Shown: positions 1 to 6,626, counted from the stretch's first letter. The stretch: 21,889 nt of DNA from CAYOXD01 sp964407825 (GCA_964407825.1 CAYOXD010000049.1:1-21889); one strand, 5' to 3'. Made by a program: numbers and translations. The notes: a model not told the origin generated them from the letters alone.

Positions 1-132
1 CCCCTTGCCCCTCTCGTTGTCGTTGTCGTTGTCGTAATCGTAGTCGGTCCTTGTCCTTGTCCTTGTCCTTGTCCTTGCCCCTTGCCCCTCTCGTTGTCGT
101 TGTCGTTGTCGTAATCGTAGTCGGTCCTTGTC
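1..132. repeat. Intergenic hexanucleotide-based repeat array, two 55-bp copies
   Basis: A 55-bp sequence at 1-55 recurs identically at 78-132, so the repeat period is 77 bp. Each copy has three CGTTGT units (15-32 in copy 1) followed by a CGTAATCGTAGTCGG segment. The linker between copies is made of CCTTGT units (four in a row at 49-72) and CCCCTTG blocks. The array begins at the first base of the window, so it probably extends further left. Degenerate relatives lie at 242-270 (inverted) and 6555-6623. No coding sense is apparent. The function is unknown; it could be a dispersed intergenic repeat family or a slippage-expanded tract. Confidence 0.85.
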
Positions 133-241
133 TTTAGCCCTTGCCCTTATCGTTGTCCCGGTAGTACAGATTGCTCATAAAGAACCGCGGGCCTGTTGAC
201 TTGCGTTTAACCGCGTGGCTGGTCCTTAAAGAACAAGGAAA

Positions 242-270
242 TCGACTACGACAACGAGAAGGACAAGGAA
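242..270 (-). repeat. Inverted partial copy of the CGTTGT/CCTTGT repeat
   Basis: Read on the minus strand, this segment contains TCTCGTTGTCGT and GTAGTCG, the same words as the array at 1-132, followed upstream by TTCCTTGTCCT-type sequence. On the plus strand its AGGACAAGGA part lies immediately 5' of the ATG at 274 and is the only SD-like sequence there. The repeat therefore seems to double as a ribosome binding site. The match is clear but short. Confidence 0.65.
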
Positions 271-273
271 TCC

Positions 274-954
274 ATGCTCCCGATCTCCGTCATTATTCCC
301 GTCTACAGGGAGTCGAAAACCATCCACCGAACCCTTCGGCATCTGAGCCGCCCCCCGTTCCGGGATATGGAAATTATCGTGGTGGAGGGGGATGGCAGCG
401 GCGGGATGCGACGGATGGTTCCCCAAAGGGGGATAAAGTGGTTGCACGCTCCCCGGGGCCGGGGGATCCAGATGAACCACGGTGCCGCGGCCGCCGCGGG
501 GAGCATTTTGCTTTTCCTGCACGCCGATACCCTTCTTCCAGAGGATGCGGCCCAGGCGATTCTGGAGGCCTGCAAGCCGCCGCACATCGCCGGCGGCGCC
601 TTCACCCTGGGAATCGATGCCGAGGCACCCGCATTCCGGGCAATCGAGTCCCTGGTCCATCTGCGTACCCGTCTCAGCCGCATCCCCTATGGGGATCAAG
701 GAATCTTCGTCAAGAAGCGCATCTTTCATGAACTGGGGGGATATCCCCCAATTCCCCTCATGGAAGACGTGGCATTCATGGAGCGGCTGCGGCGCACGGG
801 GAAACAGATAACGATCCTGCCCGGCACCGTATCGACTTCGGCGAGGCGATGGGAGGCAGAGGGTCTCCTCTACTGCACCCTGAGGAACCGGATGCTCATG
901 CTGTTGTATGCCCTCGGCGTGCCCCCCGAAAGGCTGGCCCGTTTCTACCCCTGA
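274..954 (+). CDS. Family 2 glycosyltransferase, TIGR04283 type
   Basis: This predicted 226-aa cytoplasmic glycosyltransferase has the GT-A fold of family 2 and should use a nucleotide-sugar donor; the acceptor cannot be told from sequence. The start ISVIIPVYRES (residues 4-14) is the family's first strand. VVEGDGSGG (36-44) matches the nucleotide-binding loop, HAD (83-85) takes the place of the DxD metal site, YGDQGIFV (139-146) is typical of the TIGR04283 subgroup, and ED at 164-165 is the likely catalytic acidic pair. There is no membrane segment. The length fits the subgroup. The ATG follows AAGGACAAGGAATCC, which is part of an intergenic repeat. The gene converges on the rseC-like gene and their 3' ends overlap by 10 bp. 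TIGR04283 genes are often found with a TIGR04282 transferase and a radical SAM protein, but neither partner is in the window. Confidence 0.85.
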   Translation: MLPISVIIPVYRESKTIHRTLRHLSRPPFRDMEIIVVEGDGSGGMRRMVPQRGIKWLHAPRGRGIQMNHGAAAAAGSILLFLHADTLLPEDAAQAILEACKPPHIAGGAFTLGIDAEAPAFRAIESLVHLRTRLSRIPYGDQGIFVKKRIFHELGGYPPIPLMEDVAFMERLRRTGKQITILPGTVSTSARRWEAEGLLYCTLRNRMLMLLYALGVPPERLARFYP

Positions 955-1433
955 GTGGGGCAGTCCCGCGGACAATCCTCAGACAGGGAAGGGCCCTCAG
1001 CCCTGGAAATGATCCGGCTGACACTCGGTTGGTACCCCTTTTTTCCGGCAAAGGCATTGCTGCCCCAGCGCACCACCAGGACGGCCGCCCCAAAAAACGC
1101 GAATCCGCCCAGAGCGGATGCGACCGATGGGTTCATGCCCAACACGGAGGAAAAGGCCTGCCCCAGGACGGCCCCCACGATCAGGAACAGAATGGGGAAC
1201 ACATACAGGAAAAATGAAATTCCCATCAGCTTGCCGGTGTCGAAGCGGATGAGCACCCGATCCCCGGGGGAAGCACCGACGGGGTTCAATGCCTCCACCT
1301 CCATCTCTTTTCCTCCGCCCATCGTGCTGCATGCGTCCCTGGAGGAGCATGATTCACAGGCCGAGCTTCGATGGGTCTTGATCCACGCCGTTTGATGGGC
1401 GATCCTGACAACGATTCCTTCTTCACTAGCCAA
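945..1433 (-). CDS. rseC: RseC/MucC-family membrane protein (SoxR-reducing system / sigma-E regulator type)
   Basis: This 162-aa protein has the RseC/MucC layout. A short N-terminal cytoplasmic domain carries a cysteine cluster C26-x2-C29-x5-C35, then come two predicted membrane helices at about 70-95 and 105-123, then a polar tail. Enterobacterial RseC modulates sigma-E signalling and is linked to the Rsx/Rnf complex that keeps SoxR reduced; the cysteines are thought to take part in redox chemistry. Translation most likely starts at TTG 1433, because GAGG lies 8 bases upstream and no in-frame ATG precedes the conserved region. It starts 26 bp downstream of the RnfB-like fusion gene on the same strand, so the two are probably co-transcribed. 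That agrees with the known RseC-Rnf association. Whether it acts on sigma-E here is not visible. Confidence 0.82.
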   Translation of the reverse strand: MASEEGIVVRIAHQTAWIKTHRSSACESCSSRDACSTMGGGKEMEVEALNPVGASPGDRVLIRFDTGKLMGISFFLYVFPILFLIVGAVLGQAFSSVLGMNPSVASALGGFAFFGAAVLVVRWGSNAFAGKKGYQPSVSRIISRAEGPSLSEDCPRDCPTQG

Positions 1434-1459
1434 CTGATTTACCTCTTTATTTCTCTATC

Positions 1460-3532
1460 TCAGGCCGGTACGGCGGTATGGCCGTTCGCGGCAATCCCCT
1501 GCGAGGCCTGTCCGGTCTGGGTATGCTCGTAACAGATGAGCCCGCAGCGCAGGCACCGCTTCGCCTCATCCTGGGCCGCCTTGGCTGAAAAGCCCTTCTC
1601 CAGCTCGCTGCCGGCCGCCAGTTCGTTCGGTTGGCAAAGGGGCATAATCTGCCGGGTGGTGGCGGCAACCCCCACCACCTCGTGCACGTCTTGGACCTGA
1701 CCCGCCGCCGAAACGACCCGTTCCGGCAGCACCGGGTCGATGCCGTTCATCATCTGGTGAATGGAGGCCGCGGCCCTGCGGCCGGCGCCGATGGCCCTGA
1801 TGGCGGCACTGAAATCCGTCAGGGGATCCCCGGCCGCGAACAGTCCGATCTCCCCGGTCTGTTCCGGTCTCTTGTAAGGCCCCCTTGCCTCCCATCGAAC
1901 CGGCCCGCGTGCTTCCTCGGCACCCGCATCCTCCTCCGGGAGAGATGCGGCGACAAAGATCAGCTCCGGAAATCGTCCGGCCTCGAAGATCAACGTCCCG
2001 GCGGCCTGGGTCTGGCTCTGGCCGCTGGTCAGGTCAACGCTCTCGATATGGGTCATGCGATTCTGCTGTCCCATGATGCGCTGGACACCAGCTCCGGAAA
2101 GGACGGTGACCCCCTCGAGGTCCTCCGCCCGATGCCCGGGAAGGGCCTCGCGGAAAAACACCGTGACGTTCTGGGCACCCCTTTTCCGGCACAGGGCCGC
2201 CACCTTCAGAGCCGCTTCACTGGCGCCCATGATCACCACATCGCCTTGGCAGGTCATCTCCGGGCCGCTCCCTCCGCGCAGCCAGTCGATGGCCAGATAC
2301 CAACCGGGAATGGGAGAGGCCGATGTCATGCCCCCCCTGGAACTGGAAAGCCGGCTATCCCACCCGCCGGTGGCGAGGAAGACCGCATCGGCTCCCTCCT
2401 CGAAGAGGGCACCGATGGAGATCTGGCGCCCCAGCGTCATATCGGTATGAATGGCCACCCCCATATCGCGGATGCCCTGGATATCCCAATCGAGGATTTC
2501 TCTGGGAAGCCGTTCGAGGGCGATGGCGCGCCCCAGCAGTCCGCCCACTCGGTTCGAGGCCTCGTAGACCGTCACCTCGTGCCCCAGCCTGGCGGCGAAA
2601 AACGCGGCGGAAAGGCCCTGGACGCCACCGCCGATGACGCTGACACCGCGTCCAGTCGCGGGCGCCTTATAGGGCAATATGGGCTCGCCTCCGGTCCTTT
2701 CGAAATCGGCCGCATACCGCTTCAGATAATTGATGGCCACGGGTTCGTCCACGTACTGACGACGGCACTCCTGCTCGCAGGGCCGCGGACAGATGCGACC
2801 GATCACCGAGGGGAAGGGATTTCTCTCCTTGATCACCTGAACCGCCCGTCTGTGATCTCCCATGGCGATCTGATGGATATACTCACGAATATTGATGCCG
2901 GCGGGACAGGCGCGCTGGCAGGGGGTGGTGCACTCGTCGGTGGTGTACTCCCGGAGGATTCTTCGGGTAACAGAGGACAGATTGATGATGTGCTTGGGAC
3001 ACACCCGCTCACAGGTACCGCATCCGGTGCAGCGCGCCTCGTCCACCACCGGAAGCCCCTCAGGCCCCATGGAAATCGCGTCGAAGGGGCAAGCCTTGGC
3101 ACAGGTGCCAAGGCCGAGGCAGCCGATGCGGCAGATCTTCATCCCGCCGCCCAGCAGGGCCGCTGCCCGGCAGTCCCCGAGCCCGTCGTAAAGAAACTTG
3201 GTATCCGCGTCCTGGACGCTGTAATAGCACCCGGGTTTGGCGAAGTCCGGTTCGACCGCGGCAACGGACATGCCCAGCAGCTCTCCTATGGCTGCGGCCA
3301 GCTCCGGTCCCCCGGCCACACAGGAGTTGGGCGCCGCCCGTCCGGCCACAATGGCCTCGGCGTTCGCACTGCAGCCCGGCTGCCCGCATCCGCCGCAATT
3401 GGCGCCGGGCAGCAGTTCATCCACGGATAGAATCTTCGGGTCCACGTACACGTAAAAGATCTTAGAGGCCATCGCCAGGCCCAGCCCAACGACGATCCCC
3501 AACCCTCCCATGAGACATAACGCTTCGACCAT
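1460..3532 (-). CDS. RnfB-type ferredoxin domain fused to GltD/NfnB-like FAD oxidoreductase
   Basis: This 690-aa fusion begins with one hydrophobic helix (about 5-22), a likely membrane anchor. An RnfB-type [4Fe-4S] domain follows, with C46-x2-C49-x4-C54-x16-C71. Next comes a ferredoxin-like segment with cysteines 134, 138, 144, 148 and 168, 171, 174, 178. A GltD/DPD-type N-terminal Fe-S region carries C201, C205, C209, C248, C252 and C256. The FAD-binding motif GGGVQGLSAA (301-310) has an acidic E324 at the end of the next strand, and the C-terminal FAD contact GLFAAGDP is at 563-570. The second Rossmann motif is degenerate (GASEAALK, 436-443, where GltD has GGGNTAMD-like). The tail has C660, C663 and C667. 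The ATG at 3532 follows a GGAGGGGGT SD. The protein probably passes electrons among NAD(P)H, flavin and ferredoxin at the membrane; donor and acceptor are inferred. It lies between nuoF-like and rseC-like genes. Confidence 0.88.
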   Translation of the reverse strand: MVEALCLMGGLGIVVGLGLAMASKIFYVYVDPKILSVDELLPGANCGGCGQPGCSANAEAIVAGRAAPNSCVAGGPELAAAIGELLGMSVAAVEPDFAKPGCYYSVQDADTKFLYDGLGDCRAAALLGGGMKICRIGCLGLGTCAKACPFDAISMGPEGLPVVDEARCTGCGTCERVCPKHIINLSSVTRRILREYTTDECTTPCQRACPAGINIREYIHQIAMGDHRRAVQVIKERNPFPSVIGRICPRPCEQECRRQYVDEPVAINYLKRYAADFERTGGEPILPYKAPATGRGVSVIGGGVQGLSAAFFAARLGHEVTVYEASNRVGGLLGRAIALERLPREILDWDIQGIRDMGVAIHTDMTLGRQISIGALFEEGADAVFLATGGWDSRLSSSRGGMTSASPIPGWYLAIDWLRGGSGPEMTCQGDVVIMGASEAALKVAALCRKRGAQNVTVFFREALPGHRAEDLEGVTVLSGAGVQRIMGQQNRMTHIESVDLTSGQSQTQAAGTLIFEAGRFPELIFVAASLPEEDAGAEEARGPVRWEARGPYKRPEQTGEIGLFAAGDPLTDFSAAIRAIGAGRRAAASIHQMMNGIDPVLPERVVSAAGQVQDVHEVVGVAATTRQIMPLCQPNELAAGSELEKGFSAKAAQDEAKRCLRCGLICYEHTQTGQASQGIAANGHTAVPA

Positions 3533-3602
3533 ACCCCCTCCAAGATAAATACCGCCGCCATGGACGATCCGGAAAGATATTATGACAATAAGCGACTCAA
3601 CT

Positions 3603-3631
3603 TATATAGATTCTAACCAAAGATATTTAAA
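3603..3631 (-). promoter_or_regulatory. Possible sigma-70 promoter for the RnfB-GltD gene
   Basis: On the minus strand, TTTAAA (3631-3626) and TATATA (3608-3603) are 17 bases apart, each matching 4 of 6 consensus positions. They lie in a conspicuously AT-rich stretch about 70 bp upstream of the ATG at 3532. An overlapping TATAAG (3606-3601) matches 5 of 6 but has a poorer -35. The call is weak and rests on composition and position only. Confidence 0.25.
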
Positions 3632-3642
3632 ATTACTGAATC

Positions 3643-3708
3643 CGATCGGTATCGGGGTCGTAACTTGAATTGATACGCCGGTCGATTTCGATTTCGATAC
3701 CGATTAGA
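3643..3708. repeat. CGATTTCGATTTCGATACC-type intergenic repeat with 10-bp inverted arms
   Basis: The 200-bp gap between the nuoF-like and RnfB-GltD genes holds ATCGGTATCG at 3645-3654 and its exact reverse complement CGATACCGAT at 3695-3704. A run of CGATTT units lies between them at 3683-3694. The 40-bp spacer makes a tight hairpin unlikely unless the spacer folds too. Its left edge is the palindrome CCGATCGG (3643-3650). The design resembles the other low-complexity intergenic repeats in this window but uses different words. It has no U-tract, so it is not an obvious terminator. Confidence 0.7.
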
Positions 3709-3732
3709 AAAGTTTAAACAGTCTGTCAGGCC

Positions 3733-5580
3733 CTAAAAAATGGCGTCAAATTTGCATTTTTCGAAACAGGTCATGCACTGGGTGCATTTTTCCCGGTCGA
3801 TCCAGGCCACCTCTTTTTTCTGCCACCGGATGGCGTCGGCCGGACAGCTCTTAAAGCACAGCCCGCATTTCGCGCACGCCTCGGCATCCACCTCGAACTT
3901 CAACAACGCCGTGCACCGCTTGGCCGGACATCGCTTTTCATGGATATGCGCCTCATATTCATCCATGAAGTATCGCAGGGTCGAAAGCACCGGATTGGGC
4001 CCCGTCTGGCCCAGGCCGCAGAGGGCGGATTTCTTGATCATCGCGGACAGGGAGCGCAGGGCATCGATATCCGACGGCTCCCCGCGGCCATCGCAGATCT
4101 TCTCGAGAATATCCAGCAGTCGCCGGGTTCCCTCCCGGCACGGGGTGCATTTCCCGCAGGATTCATCCTGGATGAAGTCCATGAAAAACCGTGCCATATC
4201 CACCATGCAGGTATGCTCGTCCATGACGATCACGCCCCCGGAGCCCATGATGGCGCCCACCTTGCTGATGGCCTCGTAGTCCACGGGAGTATCCAGATGC
4301 TCGGCCGGTATGCATCCGCCGGAGGGGCCTCCCAGCTGAACGGCCTTGAACTTCCGCTTCTTGGGAATTCCCCCGCCGATGTCGAAGATGAGCTTCCGCA
4401 GCGGCGTCCCCATGGGAACCTCCACCAGGCCGATGTTGTTCACATCGCCCGACAGGGCGAAGACCTTGGTTCCCTTGCTGGACTCGGTGCCGATACCGGC
4501 ATACCAGTCCCCCCCTTTAAGGACGATCTGGGGGATGTTGGCGAGGGTCTCCACGTTGTTCAAAATGGTGGGCCGATCCCACAGGCCCTTGTGGGCCGGA
4601 AAGGGGGGTCTGGGCCGGGGCATGCCGCGCTTGCCCTCGATGGAGCGCATCAGGGCGGTTTCCTCGCCGCAGACAAAGGCACCGGCGCCCTGGTAGATCT
4701 CGATGTCAAAGGAGAACCCGCTGCCTAGGATATCCTCCCCAAGGAGTCCGCAGGCCCCCGCCTGCTCGATGGCGAGCCCGAGCCGCCGGATGGCCAGCGG
4801 ATACTCCGTCCTGGCATAGACGTAACCCCTCCGGGCATCGATCGCCCGGGCGGCGATGATCATCCCCTCGATCACCGCATGGGGATCGGCCTCCAGGATG
4901 CTTCGGTCCATGAAGGCGCCCGGATCCCCCTCGTCGGCATTGCAAAGGACATACTTGAGCGCACCGGCGCTTTGCCGCGCGAAGGACCACTTCACGCCCG
5001 TCGGAAATCCCGCTCCCCCGCGCCCCCTGATGCCGGAGCGTTTCACCTCGTCGATAATCTGTTCCGGCTCCAACTGCAGGAGGGCCCTGGCCGCGCCGGA
5101 ATAGCCCCCCAGGGCGATGAAGTCGTCGATGGATTCGGGATCGATCAGGCCCTTGTTTTTCAGGGCGATGGGCATCTGATGGAAAAAGAAGGGGATGTCA
5201 TCCTGGGAGACGATGCGCTTTTTCGAAACCGGATCCTTGTAAAGGAGCCTCTCGACGGGCGTATTGCGAACAATCTGCTGTTCGATGATCTCGGCGACAT
5301 CCCCGGCGGATATCTTCTGATAGAAGATGTTTCCGGGCTGAACCACCATGAGCGGCCCCATGGCGCAAAAACCGTTGCATCCGGTTTCCACCAGCGTGAC
5401 CCGTTCATCGAGCCCCCGGTTGTGAATTTCCGCAAGAAGCGCCTCCTTGACCGCGATACTGCCGGTGGCATGGCATCCGGTCCCCCCGCAGATCAATATC
5501 CGCATCCGCTCCTGCGACGCCGCAGCCACCTTAGCTGCTTCCCAACGTCGCTCAAGCGCCTCGATTGTCAGTTTTGTCAT
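3733..5580 (-). CDS. HydB/HndC-type NADH dehydrogenase subunit (NuoF-like, three Fe-S domains)
   Basis: This 615-aa protein is the NADH-oxidising flavoprotein subunit of the kind found in bifurcating [FeFe]-hydrogenases and related complexes. Domains in order: a thioredoxin-like [2Fe-2S] domain with C31, C36, C68 and C72; the FMN/NADH domain with GRGGAGFPTG (186-195), NADEGDPGAF (214-223) and GAGAFVCGEETAL (298-310); the SLBB region; the N3-type [4Fe-4S] site ESCGKCTPC (C475, C478, C481) plus C521; and a C-terminal 2[4Fe-4S] ferredoxin with C569, C572, C575, C579 and C599, C602, C605, C609. All expected ligands are present and the length is normal for HydB/HndC. Respiratory NuoF lacks the first and last domains, so this is not a Complex I subunit. 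It lies 21 bp after the DRTGG gene, clearly in one operon with it. Its catalytic partner subunit is not encoded nearby. Confidence 0.93.
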   Translation of the reverse strand: MTKLTIEALERRWEAAKVAAASQERMRILICGGTGCHATGSIAVKEALLAEIHNRGLDERVTLVETGCNGFCAMGPLMVVQPGNIFYQKISAGDVAEIIEQQIVRNTPVERLLYKDPVSKKRIVSQDDIPFFFHQMPIALKNKGLIDPESIDDFIALGGYSGAARALLQLEPEQIIDEVKRSGIRGRGGAGFPTGVKWSFARQSAGALKYVLCNADEGDPGAFMDRSILEADPHAVIEGMIIAARAIDARRGYVYARTEYPLAIRRLGLAIEQAGACGLLGEDILGSGFSFDIEIYQGAGAFVCGEETALMRSIEGKRGMPRPRPPFPAHKGLWDRPTILNNVETLANIPQIVLKGGDWYAGIGTESSKGTKVFALSGDVNNIGLVEVPMGTPLRKLIFDIGGGIPKKRKFKAVQLGGPSGGCIPAEHLDTPVDYEAISKVGAIMGSGGVIVMDEHTCMVDMARFFMDFIQDESCGKCTPCREGTRRLLDILEKICDGRGEPSDIDALRSLSAMIKKSALCGLGQTGPNPVLSTLRYFMDEYEAHIHEKRCPAKRCTALLKFEVDAEACAKCGLCFKSCPADAIRWQKKEVAWIDREKCTQCMTCFEKCKFDAIF

Positions 5581-5601
5581 GGTCCTATCCCAGCCTCCTT
5601 C

Positions 5602-5955
5602 CTACCAGGCGCCATCGAGTCCCCTCATTCCATTCATGTAGAGCCGGCCGCTGGAGACAAACAGGGAGTAACGGGTGACCAACACCGGCAAATCGTTTGC
5701 CTCCGCCAGCGCCAGCATCTGGGCGGTCGGCTTCTTTCCCCGCACAAAGACCACCGCTCCCACGCCGGTCACCTTTGAGGTACGGATCACCTCCTCTGAA
5801 ATCACGCCCGTCAGAAGCAACCCATCCCTTGCAACCGCCGCCAGGACGTCCTGCATCAGATCGGCGCTGCCGGCCGCCACGAGGGTCCGATCCAGACGAT
5901 CCTCCCCCACCAGGACCTTCGCCTTCAGAATATCCCTTACTTCGGACAGTTTCAT
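5602..5955 (-). CDS. DRTGG-domain protein associated with NuoEF-like modules
   Basis: This 117-aa single-domain protein starts MKLSEVRDILKAKVL and contains GEDRLDRTLVAAGSADLMQD (17-36), the pattern of the DRTGG domain (PF07085 type). A Rossmann-like alternation of strands and helices follows. There is no membrane segment and no cysteine cluster. Small DRTGG proteins recur in gene clusters for NADH-dependent [FeFe]-hydrogenases and related NuoEF-like flavoproteins, where their role is unproven; a regulatory or assembly part is usually supposed. It sits 17 bp after the nuoE-like gene and 21 bp before the nuoF-like gene, so co-expression is very likely. The ATG at 5955 has only a weak SD (GGAG 14 bases upstream), which may mean translational coupling to nuoE. 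Confidence 0.8.
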   Translation of the reverse strand: MKLSEVRDILKAKVLVGEDRLDRTLVAAGSADLMQDVLAAVARDGLLLTGVISEEVIRTSKVTGVGAVVFVRGKKPTAQMLALAEANDLPVLVTRYSLFVSSGRLYMNGMRGLDGAW

Positions 5956-5972
5956 GACCGGTCTCAGGGCTC

Positions 5973-6455
5973 CTATTTGTATTTGTCGATGATACCGAGC
6001 ACCTGGTCCGCGGTCACATCCCCGTGGGTATCATTGTCCACCACCATGACGGGTGCCAGGCCGCAGGCGCCCAAACACCGGACGCCCTCCAGGGAAAAGC
6101 GCCGGTCTTCGCTGGTCTCGCCAGGCTTGATGCCGTGCTCGCTGGTGATGCGCAGCATGACATCCTTGATGCCCTTGACATAACAGGCCGTTCCCAGGCA
6201 GAGCTTGACAGTATGCCGGCCCTTGGGCTTCATTGAGAAAAGTGAATAAAAGGAGGCCACCCCGTAGACCTCGCTGGACGGCAGATTCATGGCGCCGGCG
6301 ATGGCATCGATCAATTCCACCGGCAGGTATCCCACGATGTTTTGGCACTCCCTGAGCACCGTGATGACGGCGCCGGGGGTCTGCCGGAATTCGTCAATCG
6401 CCGTCTCTATCTGCTTCCACATTTCCTCGGAGATGTCCGGATGTTCAAATCGCAC
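5973..6455 (-). CDS. NuoE/HydC/HndA-like [2Fe-2S] subunit
   Basis: This 160-aa thioredoxin-like [2Fe-2S] protein is the usual partner of a NuoF/HydB flavoprotein. A helical N-terminal part (to about residue 75) carries the family words QNIVGYLP and VYGVASFYSLF. The cluster ligands are C86-x4-C91 (CLGTAC) and C127-x3-C131 (CLGAC), the canonical spacing. Translation starts at GTG 6455: GGAG lies 8 bases upstream, and residues from the second onward align with the family. It is the first gene of the redox cluster and divergent from the GGDEF gene. A 7-bp GC-rich hairpin sits just upstream at 6481-6499. It should relay electrons between the FMN site and partner clusters, or act as the N1a-like cluster. 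No promoter is convincing on this strand; TTGACT at 6553-6548 lacks a good -10. Confidence 0.93.
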   Translation of the reverse strand: MRFEHPDISEEMWKQIETAIDEFRQTPGAVITVLRECQNIVGYLPVELIDAIAGAMNLPSSEVYGVASFYSLFSMKPKGRHTVKLCLGTACYVKGIKDVMLRITSEHGIKPGETSEDRRFSLEGVRCLGACGLAPVMVVDNDTHGDVTADQVLGIIDKYK

Positions 6456-6480
6456 TGCAAAAACTCCTTCGAATAGTTAC

Positions 6481-6499
6481 GCGCGGCCCCACGCCGCGC
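6481..6499 (-). other. GC-rich hairpin in the nuoE-like leader
   Basis: GCGCGGC (6481-6487) and GCCGCGC (6493-6499) form a perfect 7-bp stem with a 5-base loop. On the minus strand it lies about 15 bases upstream of the SD of the nuoE-like gene. No U-run follows on either strand, so it is not a classical terminator. It could stabilise the 5' end of the mRNA or bind a regulator; nothing in the sequence decides this. Confidence 0.45.
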
Positions 6500-6554
6500 C
6501 CTCATAGCACCAGGCCGAAGCGTTAAAATTTCACACCCGGGGGAAAAAGTCAAT

Positions 6555-6623
6555 GTCGTTGCCCTTCCCCCTTGTAGTTTCGTTGTCGTTGTCGTTGTCG
6601 GCAGTTGTCCCTGTCCCTGCCCC
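6555..6623. repeat. Intergenic repeat with three CGTTGT units, relative of the 1-132 array
   Basis: Three CGTTGT units (6581-6598), preceded by a CCCTTCCCCCTTG-like block and followed by GTCCCTGTCCCTGCCCC, repeat the vocabulary of the array at 1-132 in the same orientation. About 20 bases (6580-6600) are identical to the core of that array. It occupies the divergent region between the nuoE-like and GGDEF genes and ends just before the TTGACA at 6627. Confidence 0.75.
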
Positions 6624-6626
6624 ACC

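Noticed and set aside
1..132. CRISPR array interpretation of the direct repeats
   Set aside because: The two 55-bp copies are separated by low-complexity sequence of the same words, with no unique spacers and no regular short repeat, and no cas genes are present.
196..224. TTGACT at 196-201 as a promoter for the glycosyltransferase gene
   Set aside because: The sequence at -10 spacing (CTGGTC or TGGTCC) is unlike TATAAT.
226..975. A 249-codon minus-strand frame opposite the glycosyltransferase gene
   Set aside because: It is opposite a recognisable glycosyltransferase. The product has no known motif and it runs into the intergenic repeat.
1631..3430. A 599-codon open frame on the plus strand opposite the RnfB-GltD gene
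   Set aside because: It is antisense to a gene with clear Fe-S and FAD motifs. Its translation is low-complexity and family-less, as expected for a shadow frame in GC-rich DNA.
3733..6455. Respiratory Complex I (nuoE/nuoF) assignment
   Set aside because: The NuoF-like protein has an N-terminal thioredoxin-like [2Fe-2S] domain and a C-terminal 2[4Fe-4S] domain, which Complex I NuoF lacks, and no other nuo genes adjoin.
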